From assembly GCF_004403465.1 (NCBI RefSeq), contig NZ_SOGQ01000092.1, positions 1 to 58,170 of the forward strand: a stretch of DNA of 58,170 nucleotides. Reading direction: 5' to 3'. A program made the translations under genes and the position numbers. This document shows, in pieces, positions 1 to 8,471 of the stretch; the stretch's first letter is position 1; each line of letters begins with the position of its first letter. The stretch is from Cryobacterium sinapicolor (GTDB taxonomy: Bacteria > Actinomycetota > Actinomycetes > Actinomycetales > Microbacteriaceae). Under the pieces are notes generated by a model that made no database searches, had not been told where the DNA came from, and saw nothing but the letters and a program-made list of their open reading frames with translations.

Positions 1-1522
1 CTCCCGCGACGGATGCCTCGGCAGCGGTCCCGGCGGCGGGCGCGGCGGGCGCGGCGGGCTCGGCGGGCGCCTCGCGTCGGCCGGCGCGACGGGCGGAAAT
101 GCCGAGCAGCAGCACGGCCACGAGGGCCGTGACGACCGCACCGGTGATGAGGGCCACGAAGTACATCGGCACGCCGGAGACCGCGCCGAAGACGGCGACG
201 ATCGGACCGCCGTGCGGGACCGAGTCGGTCACGCCGACCAGGGCGGCGATGGCGCCGGCAACGGCGCCACCGATCATGTTGGCGGGGATGACCTGGAGGG
301 GCTTGGCGGCGGCGAGCGGGATGGCACCCTCGGTGATGCCGAAAAAGCCCATGAACAGGGCGGCGATGCCGGCTTCCCGTTCCGGCTTGGAGAAGTGCCG
401 GCCGCGGATCAGGGTGGCCAGGCCCATGCCGAGCGGCGGCACGGCGATGGCGGCCGCGACCATGCCCATCGGGGCCGGGTTTCCGGCCGCGATCAGGGCG
501 CCACCGAAGAGGAACGCGGTCTTGTTGATCGGGCCGCCCATGTCGAAGGCCACCATCGCGCCCAGAATCAGGCCGAGGATGACGACGCTGCCGCCTTCGA
601 GGCCGGTGAGGAATGTGGTCATGCTCTCGAAGACCCAGCTGATCGGCCGGCCGAGCGCGAGTACGAAGGCACCTCCGACGATCACGGTGGTGAGCACGGG
701 GATGACGAGGATCGGCATGATCGGGCGGATGAAACGGTGCACGGGGATCTTCTTGATGCCGAGGGCGACGAAGCCGACGAGGAAACCGGTGACGATGCCG
801 CCGATGAAGCCGGCGCCCGATTCGGAGTTGTAGAAGGAGCCGGTCGTGGCGATCCAGCCGCAGATCATGCCCGGTGCGAGCCCCGGCCGGTCGGCGATCG
901 CGTAGGCGATGAATCCGGAGAGGATGGGCACCATCAGTGTGAAGCCGATCACGCCGATCTGGTTGATCGTCAGCCAGAAGCTGCCCTCCGGGATGACGAG
1001 GCCCTGCGGGGTTGCCTCGCCGCCGAGCGAGAGCGAGATGGCAATGAGGAGCCCGCCGACCACGACGAACGGGATCATGTAGGAGACGCCGTTCATCAGC
1101 GCGCGGTACAGCGTGCCTCCGAAGTCGGCTTTGCCGGCGGCCGGGCCGGCGGGCGCGTCGGGGGTGCCCGCAGCGCGGGGTTCGGCGGCCAGGGCCTGCG
1201 CGATCAGCTGCTGCGGGTGGTGGATTCCATCGGCGACCTTGGCTGAGATGAGGCGCTTGCCGGCAAACCGGGACAGGTCGATCTGGGTGTCGGCCGCGAC
1301 GACGATCGCCTCCGCGCGCGTGATCTCATCCGAGCTGAAGGTGCCCTCGACCCCCACGGAGCCGTGGGTCTCGATCCGCACGTCGTAGCCGAGCTCCCCG
1401 GCCGCGGATTCGAGTTTCTCGGCCGCCATATAGGTGTGCGCGATGCCGGTGGGGCAGGCGGTGATCGCGAGGATCAGGGTGGCGGGTGGCGTCCCTGGGG
1501 AATCGGTGCGATTTTCGGGCAT
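1..1522 (-). CDS. fruA: PTS fructose transporter subunit EIIBC (partial, 3' end off window)
   Basis: Membrane permease and phosphoryl-transfer subunit that imports fructose and phosphorylates it at the expense of phosphoenolpyruvate. The N-terminal EIIB domain (about residues 15-110) carries the phosphocysteine loop ACPTGIAHT, with Cys23 as the expected phosphorylation site. A Pro/Ala linker follows, then a multi-spanning EIIC domain (about 130-480) containing the DMGGPINK motif. The frame stays open for 507 codons to the window edge, so the stop and any fused EIIA domain lie outside. The ATG at 1522 is preceded by GGAAGGA, six to seven bases away. No EI, HPr or FruK gene lies next to it inside the window. 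Confidence 0.93.
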   Translation of the reverse strand, partial: MPENRTDSPGTPPATLILAITACPTGIAHTYMAAEKLESAAGELGYDVRIETHGSVGVEGTFSSDEITRAEAIVVAADTQIDLSRFAGKRLISAKVADGIHHPQQLIAQALAAEPRAAGTPDAPAGPAAGKADFGGTLYRALMNGVSYMIPFVVVGGLLIAISLSLGGEATPQGLVIPEGSFWLTINQIGVIGFTLMVPILSGFIAYAIADRPGLAPGMICGWIATTGSFYNSESGAGFIGGIVTGFLVGFVALGIKKIPVHRFIRPIMPILVIPVLTTVIVGGAFVLALGRPISWVFESMTTFLTGLEGGSVVILGLILGAMVAFDMGGPINKTAFLFGGALIAAGNPAPMGMVAAAIAVPPLGMGLATLIRGRHFSKPEREAGIAALFMGFFGITEGAIPLAAAKPLQVIPANMIGGAVAGAIAALVGVTDSVPHGGPIVAVFGAVSGVPMYFVALITGAVVTALVAVLLLGISARRAGRREAPAEPAAPAAPAAGTAAEASVAG

Positions 1523-1535
1523 GACAAAAACGTCC

Positions 1536-1557
1536 TTCCGGATGAGGCCATCCGGAA
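1536..1557. promoter_or_regulatory. Perfect inverted repeat over the fruA ribosome binding site
   Basis: TTCCGGATG and CATCCGGAA form a perfect 9-bp inverted repeat with a 4-base spacer, 13 bases upstream of the fruA start. One arm overlaps the ribosome binding site. It could be an operator for a sugar-responsive repressor or an RNA hairpin that hides the ribosome binding site. No regulator gene is present to decide. Confidence 0.5.
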
Positions 1558-1629
1558 ATCCGCGCTAATACCCGGCGGCAAATATCATAAGCGTGGCTAA
1601 CGGTATCACGGGCCCCGGATCGACCTCAC

Positions 1630-3303
1630 TCAGTAGCGGTGCGGGTCCGGCCCGTTCTCGACCCGGAACCAGCGGTAGCCGTAGCCGTCCAGGGGGACGT
1701 CGGCCCGTCCCGCCTTGGTCAGCGGGAGTGACTCGCCCGTGAACAGGTCGTCCAGATGCGTGGCTCCGCGGGGCGCCGGAACGGAAAAGCGAACCTCGGT
1801 CGGCTCGGAACTGAAGTTGTGCAAGGCCACCACGCGGCCATCCTCCAGGCTGAGCATGTGGGCGAGCACCGCGGGGTCCGGCTGCTCGAGCACCGCGAAG
1901 GCGCCCCAACCGAATTCCGGTGCGTTGCGATAGTGCCGGATCAGAGTCTGAATGAAGCCCAGCAGTGAATCGTGATCGCGCCGCTGGCTGCGCACGTTGA
2001 CATGGGCCGGCCCGAAACCGCCCTCGACCACGCCGGCGCAGAGTTTCGACTGGGGAGCAAGGGAGAAACCGCCGTTCTTGCCGTCGTTCCACTGCATCGG
2101 GGTGCGCACGGCCAATCTGCCCTTCTCCTCCAGGTTCTCGCCCATGCCGATCTCCTCGCCGTAGAACAGCACCGGGGTTCCCGGCAGGGAGAACAGCAGG
2201 CTGTAGACCATTCGCACGCGACGGGGATCGCCGTCGAGCATCGGGGGCAGTCGCCGCACCAGCCCGCGACCGAACACCTGCATTCTCTCCTCCGGGCCGA
2301 AGGCGGCGAAGACCTCGGCGCGCTCCGCATCGGTCAGCTTGTCCAGGGTCAGCTCGTCGTGATTGCGCACGAAGTTGGCCCACTGCGAGTCCGGCGACCC
2401 GATCGGACGCGACTGCAGGGCGTCGATCAGCGGGGAGGCATCCGCCCGGGCCAGGGACAGGTACATCTGCTGCATACCGATGAAGTCGAACTGCATCGTC
2501 AGTTCGTCGCCCTCGGCGCCGCCGAAATACAGGGCCTGCTCGGCGCGGGGCAGGTTCACTTCGCCGAGGAGCACCCCGTCGCCGGAGCGACGTCCGAGGA
2601 ACGCCCGCAGCGCACGCAGGTAGTCGTGCGGGTCCGGGAAGGCGCCCTTGCCGCCGACCACATCGGTCGTCTCGAGCAGGAACGGGACCGCATCGACGCG
2701 GAATCCCGACAGGCCCAGCTCCAACCAGAAGCCGATCACCTTGGCGATCTCGTCGCGCACCACCGGGTTGGTCACGTTGAGGTCGGGCTGATGCTTGTAG
2801 AAGACGTGCTGATAGTACTGGCCGGTTTTCGGATCAAGTTCCCAATTGCTGGTCTCCTGGTCGGGGAAGACCGGCTCGCCCTGTTTCGCCGGCGGCTCGT
2901 CGCGCCAGACGTAGTAGTCGCGGTAGGGGGAGTTGCGGCTGGACCGGGCCGAGATGAACCACGGATGCTGGTCGGAGGTGTGGTTGATCACCAGGTCCGC
3001 GATCACACGCATCCCTCGATCCTTCGCGAGCCGGATTGTTTCGACCAGGTCGCCGAGATGGCCCAGCCGGGGGTCGACCGAGTAGAAGTCGGTGATGTCG
3101 TAGCCGTCGTCCCGATCCGGTGTCGGATAGAACGGCATGAGCCAGAGGCAGGTCACCCCGAGTTCGTTCAGGTAATCGATGCGGTGGGCCAGGCCGGTGA
3201 AGTCCCCGGTTCCGTCGTTGTTCCAGTCCATGAACGTCTCGACGTCGAGGCAGTACACGATGGCGCTCTTCCACCACAGGTCGCTGGTGTCGGTGACCTT
3301 CAC
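1630..3303 (-). CDS. GH13 alpha-amylase family protein, trehalose synthase (TreS)-like
   Basis: A 557-residue GH13 (alpha/beta)8-barrel enzyme closest in feel to the catalytic part of maltose alpha-D-glucosyltransferase (trehalose synthase), which interconverts maltose and trehalose. Visible motifs are DLVINHTSD (about 103-111), GFRVDAVPF with nucleophile Asp204, LLGEVN with acid/base Glu248, and FVRNHDEL with Asp316. The C-terminal beta domain ends near residue 557. There is no fused maltokinase. The GTG start at 3303 overlaps the stop of the upstream LLM gene as GTGA, indicating translational coupling. A longer in-frame extension exists upstream but lies inside the LLM gene and has non-protein-like composition. 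The exact glucan substrate cannot be read from sequence. Confidence 0.88.
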   Translation of the reverse strand: MKVTDTSDLWWKSAIVYCLDVETFMDWNNDGTGDFTGLAHRIDYLNELGVTCLWLMPFYPTPDRDDGYDITDFYSVDPRLGHLGDLVETIRLAKDRGMRVIADLVINHTSDQHPWFISARSSRNSPYRDYYVWRDEPPAKQGEPVFPDQETSNWELDPKTGQYYQHVFYKHQPDLNVTNPVVRDEIAKVIGFWLELGLSGFRVDAVPFLLETTDVVGGKGAFPDPHDYLRALRAFLGRRSGDGVLLGEVNLPRAEQALYFGGAEGDELTMQFDFIGMQQMYLSLARADASPLIDALQSRPIGSPDSQWANFVRNHDELTLDKLTDAERAEVFAAFGPEERMQVFGRGLVRRLPPMLDGDPRRVRMVYSLLFSLPGTPVLFYGEEIGMGENLEEKGRLAVRTPMQWNDGKNGGFSLAPQSKLCAGVVEGGFGPAHVNVRSQRRDHDSLLGFIQTLIRHYRNAPEFGWGAFAVLEQPDPAVLAHMLSLEDGRVVALHNFSSEPTEVRFSVPAPRGATHLDDLFTGESLPLTKAGRADVPLDGYGYRWFRVENGPDPHRY

Positions 3304-4277
3304 GCGGATGCCTTCCTGGTGGGGTGGAGCCGGGGCAGCACGTGCTCGCCGAACACGTCGATGAAGCGGTCCTGGTCCTGGCCCACGTGGTGCAGGTAGA
3401 TCTCGTCGACGCCGAGCTCGATCAGGGAGGCCAGCCAGTCGGCGTGCTGCCCGGGATCGGGGGAGATGAGCACGGAGTCGCGCATCGCCTCCGGCGGCAC
3501 ATGCTTCGCTGCCTCGTCGAACGCTTCCGGGGTGTCGAGATCCCAGCACAGCGGCGGCGAGAACACGTTGGTGCGCCACTGGTCGTGCGCGATCGACAGT
3601 GCCTCGCCGTCGCTGTCGGCGTAACTCAGGTGCACCTGCAGGGCGACCGGCCCGGTGCCGCCCGCATCGCGGTAGCTGCCGATGACCCGGCGCAGCGTCG
3701 GTGCCGGCTGGGCGATGGTCGCGAGCCCGTCGGCCCAGTCCGCCGCCCAGCCCGCCGTCTCGGCGCTCACGGCGGCGGCCAGCAGGAGAGGCGGTGTCTC
3801 CGGGCGAGTCCAGAGCCTGGCCCGGTCGACCCTCACCAGACCGTCGGCGCTTACCTCCTCGCCGGCGAGGAGGGCGCGGATGATCTGCACCGATTCGAGG
3901 AGCCGTTCGTTCCGCACGTCCTTGCGGGGCCAGCCGTCGCCGGTGATGTGCTCATTGGCGGCCTCTCCCGACCCGAGCGCCACCCAGAAGCGGCCCTCGT
4001 ACATGGCGGCCAGCGTCGCCGCTGCCTGCGCGATGATCGCGGGATGGTAGCGCTGGCCCGGCGCGTTCACGACGCCGAACGGGAGGCCGGTCGACTGCAG
4101 TGCGGCCCCGAGCCAGGCCCAGGCGAAGGCCGACTGCCCCTGCCGCTCGCTCCAGGGCGCGAAATGGTCGGAGCACATGGCCGCGGTGAAGCCGGCCTGC
4201 TCCGCCCGTTGCACCGCGCGGAGCAACTCGGAGGGATGGAACTGTTCGTGCGAGGCGTGGAATCCGATCACTGTCAT
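3300..4277 (-). CDS. LLM class flavin/F420-dependent oxidoreductase (TIGR03885-like)
   Basis: A 325-residue luciferase-like monooxygenase-fold TIM-barrel oxidoreductase. It shows the hallmarks of the family I recall as TIGR03885 ('flavin_revert', predicted to use FMN rather than F420): start IGFHASHEQF, CSDHFAPWS, PGQRYHPAI, GRFWVALGSGEA and NEHITG. Its stop overlaps the GTG start of the TreS-like gene by four bases. It lies 56 bp downstream of cofD on the same strand, so the cofactor question is open. TAGGGT lies six bases before the ATG, suggesting it may also have its own leaderless promoter. Physiological substrate unknown. Confidence 0.88.
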   Translation of the reverse strand: MTVIGFHASHEQFHPSELLRAVQRAEQAGFTAAMCSDHFAPWSERQGQSAFAWAWLGAALQSTGLPFGVVNAPGQRYHPAIIAQAAATLAAMYEGRFWVALGSGEAANEHITGDGWPRKDVRNERLLESVQIIRALLAGEEVSADGLVRVDRARLWTRPETPPLLLAAAVSAETAGWAADWADGLATIAQPAPTLRRVIGSYRDAGGTGPVALQVHLSYADSDGEALSIAHDQWRTNVFSPPLCWDLDTPEAFDEAAKHVPPEAMRDSVLISPDPGQHADWLASLIELGVDEIYLHHVGQDQDRFIDVFGEHVLPRLHPTRKASA

Positions 4278-4283
4278 GCCGTG

Positions 4284-4289
4284 ACCCTA
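4284..4289 (-). promoter_or_regulatory. Candidate -10 box for a leaderless LLM transcript
   Basis: On the minus strand TAGGGT ends exactly six bases before the ATG at 4277, and no Shine-Dalgarno sequence is visible. The same arrangement recurs in front of about ten genes here. No convincing -35 hexamer was found. Confidence 0.45.
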
Positions 4290-4333
4290 GACCGGTCGCC
4301 GGGGGGAGGTCCAGTGTCGGGCGGGGTCGGGCC

Positions 4334-5350
4334 TCAGGCGTGAGCGCGTTGGGCGGGGTGGGCGCCCATGCCGCCGAGGGCCAGCGCCTCCGCGGCCAGC
4401 GCGGCGGTCGTGGGGGCGTCCCGCATCCAGAGCGGCACGGCGACGGCGCGGATGCCGGCGGCCGCCAGCGCGGGCAGCGCACCGGCATCCGTCTCGTCCA
4501 CCAGCCACCCGTCGAGCACACCGTTCGCGGCGCGGGAGCCGTAGTGCAGGCCCACGGCCTCGGCCGAGGTCGGCACGCCGATCGTGTTGAGGCAGGCGTC
4601 GGCCATGCCGCGCACGGCCGCGCCCGCGATGATCGGGGAGACGCCGACGACAGCGGCGGCGGTGGAGCGCAGGGCCTCCCGAATGCCCGGGACGGCGAGG
4701 ATCGTGCCGACCGAGACGACCGGGTTCGACGGCGGCAGGATGACCAGGTCCGCCGTCAGGATGGCGTCGACGACGCCCGGCGCGGGCACGGCGGACTCGA
4801 GCCCGACCTGCACGAACTCGGTCACCGGTACGCCGGCCCGGTAGCGCACCCACCACTCCTCGAAGTGGATCAGCTCGCCGGCGCGATGCTCGTCGGCATC
4901 CATAGCCAGCCGGGTATGTGTCTCGACCGGGATGTCGCTCATCGGCAGCAGGCGGGCGCCGGGCTGCCAGCGGCGGCAGAGGAACGACGTTGCCTCGCTC
5001 AGGGTGGACCCGCCCCGGAGCAGGTCGCTGCGCACGATGTGGGTGGCCAGGTCCAGGTCGCCGAGCGTGAACCAGGACCAGCCGCGCCCGTAGGCGGCGA
5101 TCTCCGCGGAGGCGCGGCGGGACTCGCCCGGCCGCCCCCAGCCCTGCTCCTCATTGATGCCGCCGCCGAGGGTGTACATCACGGTGTCGAGGTCGGGGCA
5201 GACGCGCAGCCCGTCGAGCCACATGTCGTCGCCCGTGTTCACGATCACGGTCACCGTCGCATCCGGGTCGGTCGCGGCCAGGTGCTGCAGCAGCCCGCGG
5301 GTGAAGCGGGCGCCGCCGATGCCGCCGGCCAGGACCGTGATGGCCGTCAT
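4334..5350 (-). CDS. cofD: 2-phospho-L-lactate (phosphoenolpyruvate-type) transferase CofD/FbiA
   Basis: Cytoplasmic coenzyme F420 biosynthesis enzyme. It joins the Fo deazaflavin to the phospho(enolpyruvyl/lactyl)-guanosine donor to give (dehydro-)F420-0. The 338-residue protein begins with the family signature LAGGIGGARFTRGL, followed by VNTGDDMWLDGLRVCPDLD and VILPPSNPVVSVGTI, and has normal family length. Its ATG overlaps the stop of the ABC ATPase gene as ATGA, so its translation is coupled to the transporter. No cofC, cofE or fbiC lies in the window. Confidence 0.95.
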   Translation of the reverse strand: MTAITVLAGGIGGARFTRGLLQHLAATDPDATVTVIVNTGDDMWLDGLRVCPDLDTVMYTLGGGINEEQGWGRPGESRRASAEIAAYGRGWSWFTLGDLDLATHIVRSDLLRGGSTLSEATSFLCRRWQPGARLLPMSDIPVETHTRLAMDADEHRAGELIHFEEWWVRYRAGVPVTEFVQVGLESAVPAPGVVDAILTADLVILPPSNPVVSVGTILAVPGIREALRSTAAAVVGVSPIIAGAAVRGMADACLNTIGVPTSAEAVGLHYGSRAANGVLDGWLVDETDAGALPALAAAGIRAVAVPLWMRDAPTTAALAAEALALGGMGAHPAQRAHA

Positions 5351-6261
5351 CGGCTGCCTCGTCCCTGCTGGGTGACTTCGGTTTCACGGCTGGGCGGGAA
5401 CCCCGGAATAAAGGCGGACGGGGAGAACACGATCACCGGATGTCCGCCGCGGGGATGCGGGATCACGTCACAGTCCACGCCGTAGACCTCCGCGATGGCC
5501 GATGGCGCCAGCACCTCGTCGGGGGTGCCGGCCGCGACGAGCCGGCCGTGGTGCAGCAGCAGGATCTGGTCGCAGAACGCGGCCGCCAGGTTCAGGTCGT
5601 GCAGTGCCATGATCGCGGTCAGGCCTGCGCGGTCGTCTGACCTGGGACCGGAACCTGAGCTCGACGCGGCACCCGCGCAGAGCCCGCGCACCTGCCCGAG
5701 CAGCCCGAGCTGCGCGCTCACGTCGAGGTGGTTGTTCGGCTCGTCCAACAGCAGCAGGCTCGGCCGCTGGGCCAGCGCCCGGGCGATCTGCGCACGCTGC
5801 TGCTCGCCGCCGCTGAGGGTGCGCCAGGCCCGGTCGGCGAGATCGGTGCCGCCGACCATGGCCAGCGATTCCTCGGCGACCCGGTGGTCGTCGTCGCCGC
5901 CGAAACTGCCGAGCACCCGGCTGCGGTGCGGGATCCGGCCGAGCAGCACGACCTCACGCACCGTGAGGTCGACGCTGGGCGCGGCGTTCTGCTCCAGCAG
6001 CGCCACCCGCCGGGCCGTCTCGCGGCGGGACAGACCCGACCCTGCACGGGTTCGCGCCCCGCCGACGGGCGCCCCGTCGAGTTCGACGCCGCCGGCATCC
6101 GGTGTCTCCAGCCCCGCGATCAGGCGGAGCAGCGTGGATTTGCCGGCACCGTTGGGCCCGAGCAGCCCGGTCACCGCGCCCGTGGGCACGACCGCCGACA
6201 CGTCGGTCAGAATCGGGGTGCCGTTGATGCGGAACGACACCCGGTCGAGGATCACGACCAT
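5347..6261 (-). CDS. Proposed F420-0 (or Fo) ABC transporter, ATP-binding protein
   Basis: A 304-residue ATPase of the iron-siderophore/cobalamin importer class. Walker A is GPNGAGKST (35-43), the signature is LSGGEQQ (149-155), Walker B is LLLLDEP (169-175), and the H-loop is ALHDLN. A Ser/Gly-rich insert occupies about 196-212. Start ATG at 6261 was chosen because the product begins MVVILDRVSF; the permease gene overlaps it by 10 bp. The three-gene cassette matches what TIGRFAM described as a proposed F420-0 transporter (TIGR03868/03869/03873) in actinobacteria. The link to F420 is strengthened here by the overlap with cofD. The transported molecule is inferred, not shown. Confidence 0.88.
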   Translation of the reverse strand: MVVILDRVSFRINGTPILTDVSAVVPTGAVTGLLGPNGAGKSTLLRLIAGLETPDAGGVELDGAPVGGARTRAGSGLSRRETARRVALLEQNAAPSVDLTVREVVLLGRIPHRSRVLGSFGGDDDHRVAEESLAMVGGTDLADRAWRTLSGGEQQRAQIARALAQRPSLLLLDEPNNHLDVSAQLGLLGQVRGLCAGAASSSGSGPRSDDRAGLTAIMALHDLNLAAAFCDQILLLHHGRLVAAGTPDEVLAPSAIAEVYGVDCDVIPHPRGGHPVIVFSPSAFIPGFPPSRETEVTQQGRGSR

Positions 6262-7328
6262 GCGGCGGCCTTCCTGCTCTTGATCAGCACGATGAAGACG
6301 GGAACGCCGATCAGCGCGGTGATGATGCCGACGGGCAGCTCGCGCGGGTCGAAGACGGTGCGGGCGAGGGTGTCGGCCACGATCAGGAACAGGGCGCCGA
6401 GCACCACGGTCAGCGGCAGCAGGCGGCGGTGGCCGGGCCCGCTCAGGCCGCGCACGAGGTGCGGCAGAATCAGTCCGACGAAGCCGATGGCCCCACTCAC
6501 GGCCACCATCGCGCCGGTCATCAGCGCCACCGCTCCGAGCAGTATCCACCGGGTGCGGTTGACGTTGATGCCGAGGGTCGCCGCGGCCGTGTCCCCGAAC
6601 GTGAATGCGTCCAGGCGGGTGGCCGAGAGCACGATCCCGGCGCCGACCAGCACCAGGGCGGTGCCCGAGATGACGACGCTGGACCACGAGCTGCCGGCCA
6701 GCGAGCCCAGCAGCCAGTTGAGGATCTCCCGGTAGGAGTCGCCCTTGGCCGCCCAGAAGATGATGAAGGAGGTGGCGGCTCCGCCCAGCTGAGCGATCGC
6801 CAGGCCTGACAGCACCGCGCGCCCGGGGGTGATCGTGCCGCCGACCCTCGCGATGCTGAGAGTGGCGACGAGGGCGGCTAACGCGCCGAGGAACGCCGCG
6901 GCCGGCAGCGCGACCGCAACGCCGAGGATGATCACGCAGACCGCGCCGAGGGAGGCGCCGCTCGAGAGTCCGAGCAGGTACGGGTCCGCCAGTGGGTTAC
7001 GGGTCACCGACTGCATGACCGCGCCGCTGAGCGCGAGCCCCGCACCGACCGCCGCCGCGGTCAGCACCCGCGGCAGGCGCAGCTGCCACACGATCGAGTC
7101 GGTCAGCGGGGCCACCTCGGCGGCGCCCGGCAGGCCGAGGTGTGCGGCGAGGCTCGCGGCGACATCCGTCAGGCTCACGTCCGCCGGTCCGATGGTCACG
7201 GCCAGCCCCGCCGTGAGCAGGAGCGACAGAACCGATAGGGCGAGCCACGCAAGGTAGCGCGCGCGCCCGGCGACGCGACGGCGCTGGGCCGCCGTGCGCT
7301 CCTCCTGCTGCAGCTCCACCCGATTCAC
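6252..7328 (-). CDS. Proposed F420-0 (or Fo) ABC transporter, FecCD-type permease
   Basis: A 358-residue integral membrane protein of the FecCD/BtuC permease family with about ten hydrophobic segments after a short Arg/Gln-rich N-terminus. Family motifs include LRLPRVLTAAAVGAGLALSG, NPLADPYLLG and FVGLILPHLVR. It starts with GTG at 7328 and its 3' end overlaps the ATPase start by 10 bp, so the cassette is transcribed lipoprotein, permease, ATPase, cofD. It would dimerise in the membrane and receive ligand from the lipoprotein encoded upstream. Confidence 0.9.
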   Translation of the reverse strand: MNRVELQQEERTAAQRRRVAGRARYLAWLALSVLSLLLTAGLAVTIGPADVSLTDVAASLAAHLGLPGAAEVAPLTDSIVWQLRLPRVLTAAAVGAGLALSGAVMQSVTRNPLADPYLLGLSSGASLGAVCVIILGVAVALPAAAFLGALAALVATLSIARVGGTITPGRAVLSGLAIAQLGGAATSFIIFWAAKGDSYREILNWLLGSLAGSSWSSVVISGTALVLVGAGIVLSATRLDAFTFGDTAAATLGINVNRTRWILLGAVALMTGAMVAVSGAIGFVGLILPHLVRGLSGPGHRRLLPLTVVLGALFLIVADTLARTVFDPRELPVGIITALIGVPVFIVLIKSRKAAAWS

Positions 7329-7439
7329 CTGCCTGGTCCGTTCCGCTCTGCCGTGCTGAGTGCTTCCCGGTTCCGTTGTGTGGCCCGGTTCCGCTTCGTG
7401 GTCCTGTCCTGCTGTGTGGCCCGGTCGGTCGCCGGGCAG

Positions 7440-8471
7440 TTAGTTCGCCGTCGTCGGGTCGAGCGCGGCGAGCTGTTCGATGCTCGATGCGGCTGCCTCG
7501 ACGTTGCGGATGCCGGCCTCGGTGGCCGCGAACGGCAGCACGATGTAGCGCTTCGCCTGCACGGCATCGAGCTGCTGGGTGGCCGGGTTCGACTCGAGGT
7601 TCGCGATCTTCGACGCGGCGGTGTTCCAGGTGGCGTCGACGAGAACGATCACGCTCGGGTTCGCCTCGATGACCGACTCCCAGCCGACCGAGGTCCAGGT
7701 GTCGTCCACGTTGGCGAACACGTTGTTCAGGCCCGCGGCCTCCATGATCATGTTGGGGGAGCCGATGCCGGCCCCCACGTAGGGGGTATCGGTGCCGCTC
7801 GAATACCAGAGCGCGGTCGGGGCCGCGTCGGTCGGGTCCAGGGCGGCGAGGGTTTCCTGCTGGTCGGCGACCAGGTCGGCCGCGGCCGCCTCGGCGCCGA
7901 AGATCGCGCCGGCCTCGGTGATCTCGTCGAACACCGAGTCGAAGGTGAGCGGGTCGGGCATGTAGCCCTCACCCTTGCAGGCCGCGGGGGAGACGTAGCT
8001 GCCGATCCCGAGATCGGCGAGGCCGGCGCGTTCGCCCACACCCTCGGCGGAGAAGTTGGACTCCCAGCCGCCGTAGACGAAATCGGGCGTGAGACCCAGA
8101 ACGGCCTCCTGGCCGGGCACGAAGTCGCTGACCACGTTCAGGTCGGCACCGGCCTTTTCGAGGGATGCCGGCAGCGGCCCGTCGAGGAACGCCGAGCCCA
8201 CGATGCGGTCGCCGAGGCCGAGCGCGAGCAGCAGCTCGGTCGCCGACGACTTGATCGTCACGATGCGCTCGGGCGCGGCGGCCACGGTCACGTCGGTGCC
8301 GCAGTTGTCGATCGTGACCGGGTAGCCGCCGCTCGCGCTCGCGTTCGGCACGCTGCCGGACTCTGTGCCGGACTCGCTCGCGGTACCAGCCCCGGCGCAT
8401 CCGCTCAGCAGCAGCGCGGACGCGACAACGCCCACCGCTAGGGATCCACGGAAAAAGTGTGATGGGGACAT
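7440..8471 (-). CDS. Proposed F420-0 (or Fo) ABC transporter, substrate-binding lipoprotein
   Basis: A 343-residue class III periplasmic-binding-protein fold (FhuD/BtuF-like) anchored outside the membrane. The signal peptide ends in the lipobox LLSGC with acylated Cys25, followed by a Ser/Gly/Thr linker. The body includes PERIVTIKSSATELLLALG, the usual class III start. It is first in the cassette and 111 bp upstream of the permease gene. It is divergent from the pyrimidine catabolism operon across a 450-bp gap. Iron-siderophore or cobalamin uptake would be the default reading for such a protein; the downstream cofD argues for a deazaflavin ligand. Confidence 0.88.
   Translation of the reverse strand: MSPSHFFRGSLAVGVVASALLLSGCAGAGTASESGTESGSVPNASASGGYPVTIDNCGTDVTVAAAPERIVTIKSSATELLLALGLGDRIVGSAFLDGPLPASLEKAGADLNVVSDFVPGQEAVLGLTPDFVYGGWESNFSAEGVGERAGLADLGIGSYVSPAACKGEGYMPDPLTFDSVFDEITEAGAIFGAEAAAADLVADQQETLAALDPTDAAPTALWYSSGTDTPYVGAGIGSPNMIMEAAGLNNVFANVDDTWTSVGWESVIEANPSVIVLVDATWNTAASKIANLESNPATQQLDAVQAKRYIVLPFAATEAGIRNVEAAASSIEQLAALDPTTAN

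Noticed and set aside
7440..8471. Siderophore or vitamin B12 binding protein
   Set aside because: The fold allows it, but the operon context with cofD makes a deazaflavin ligand more likely; kept only as an alternative.
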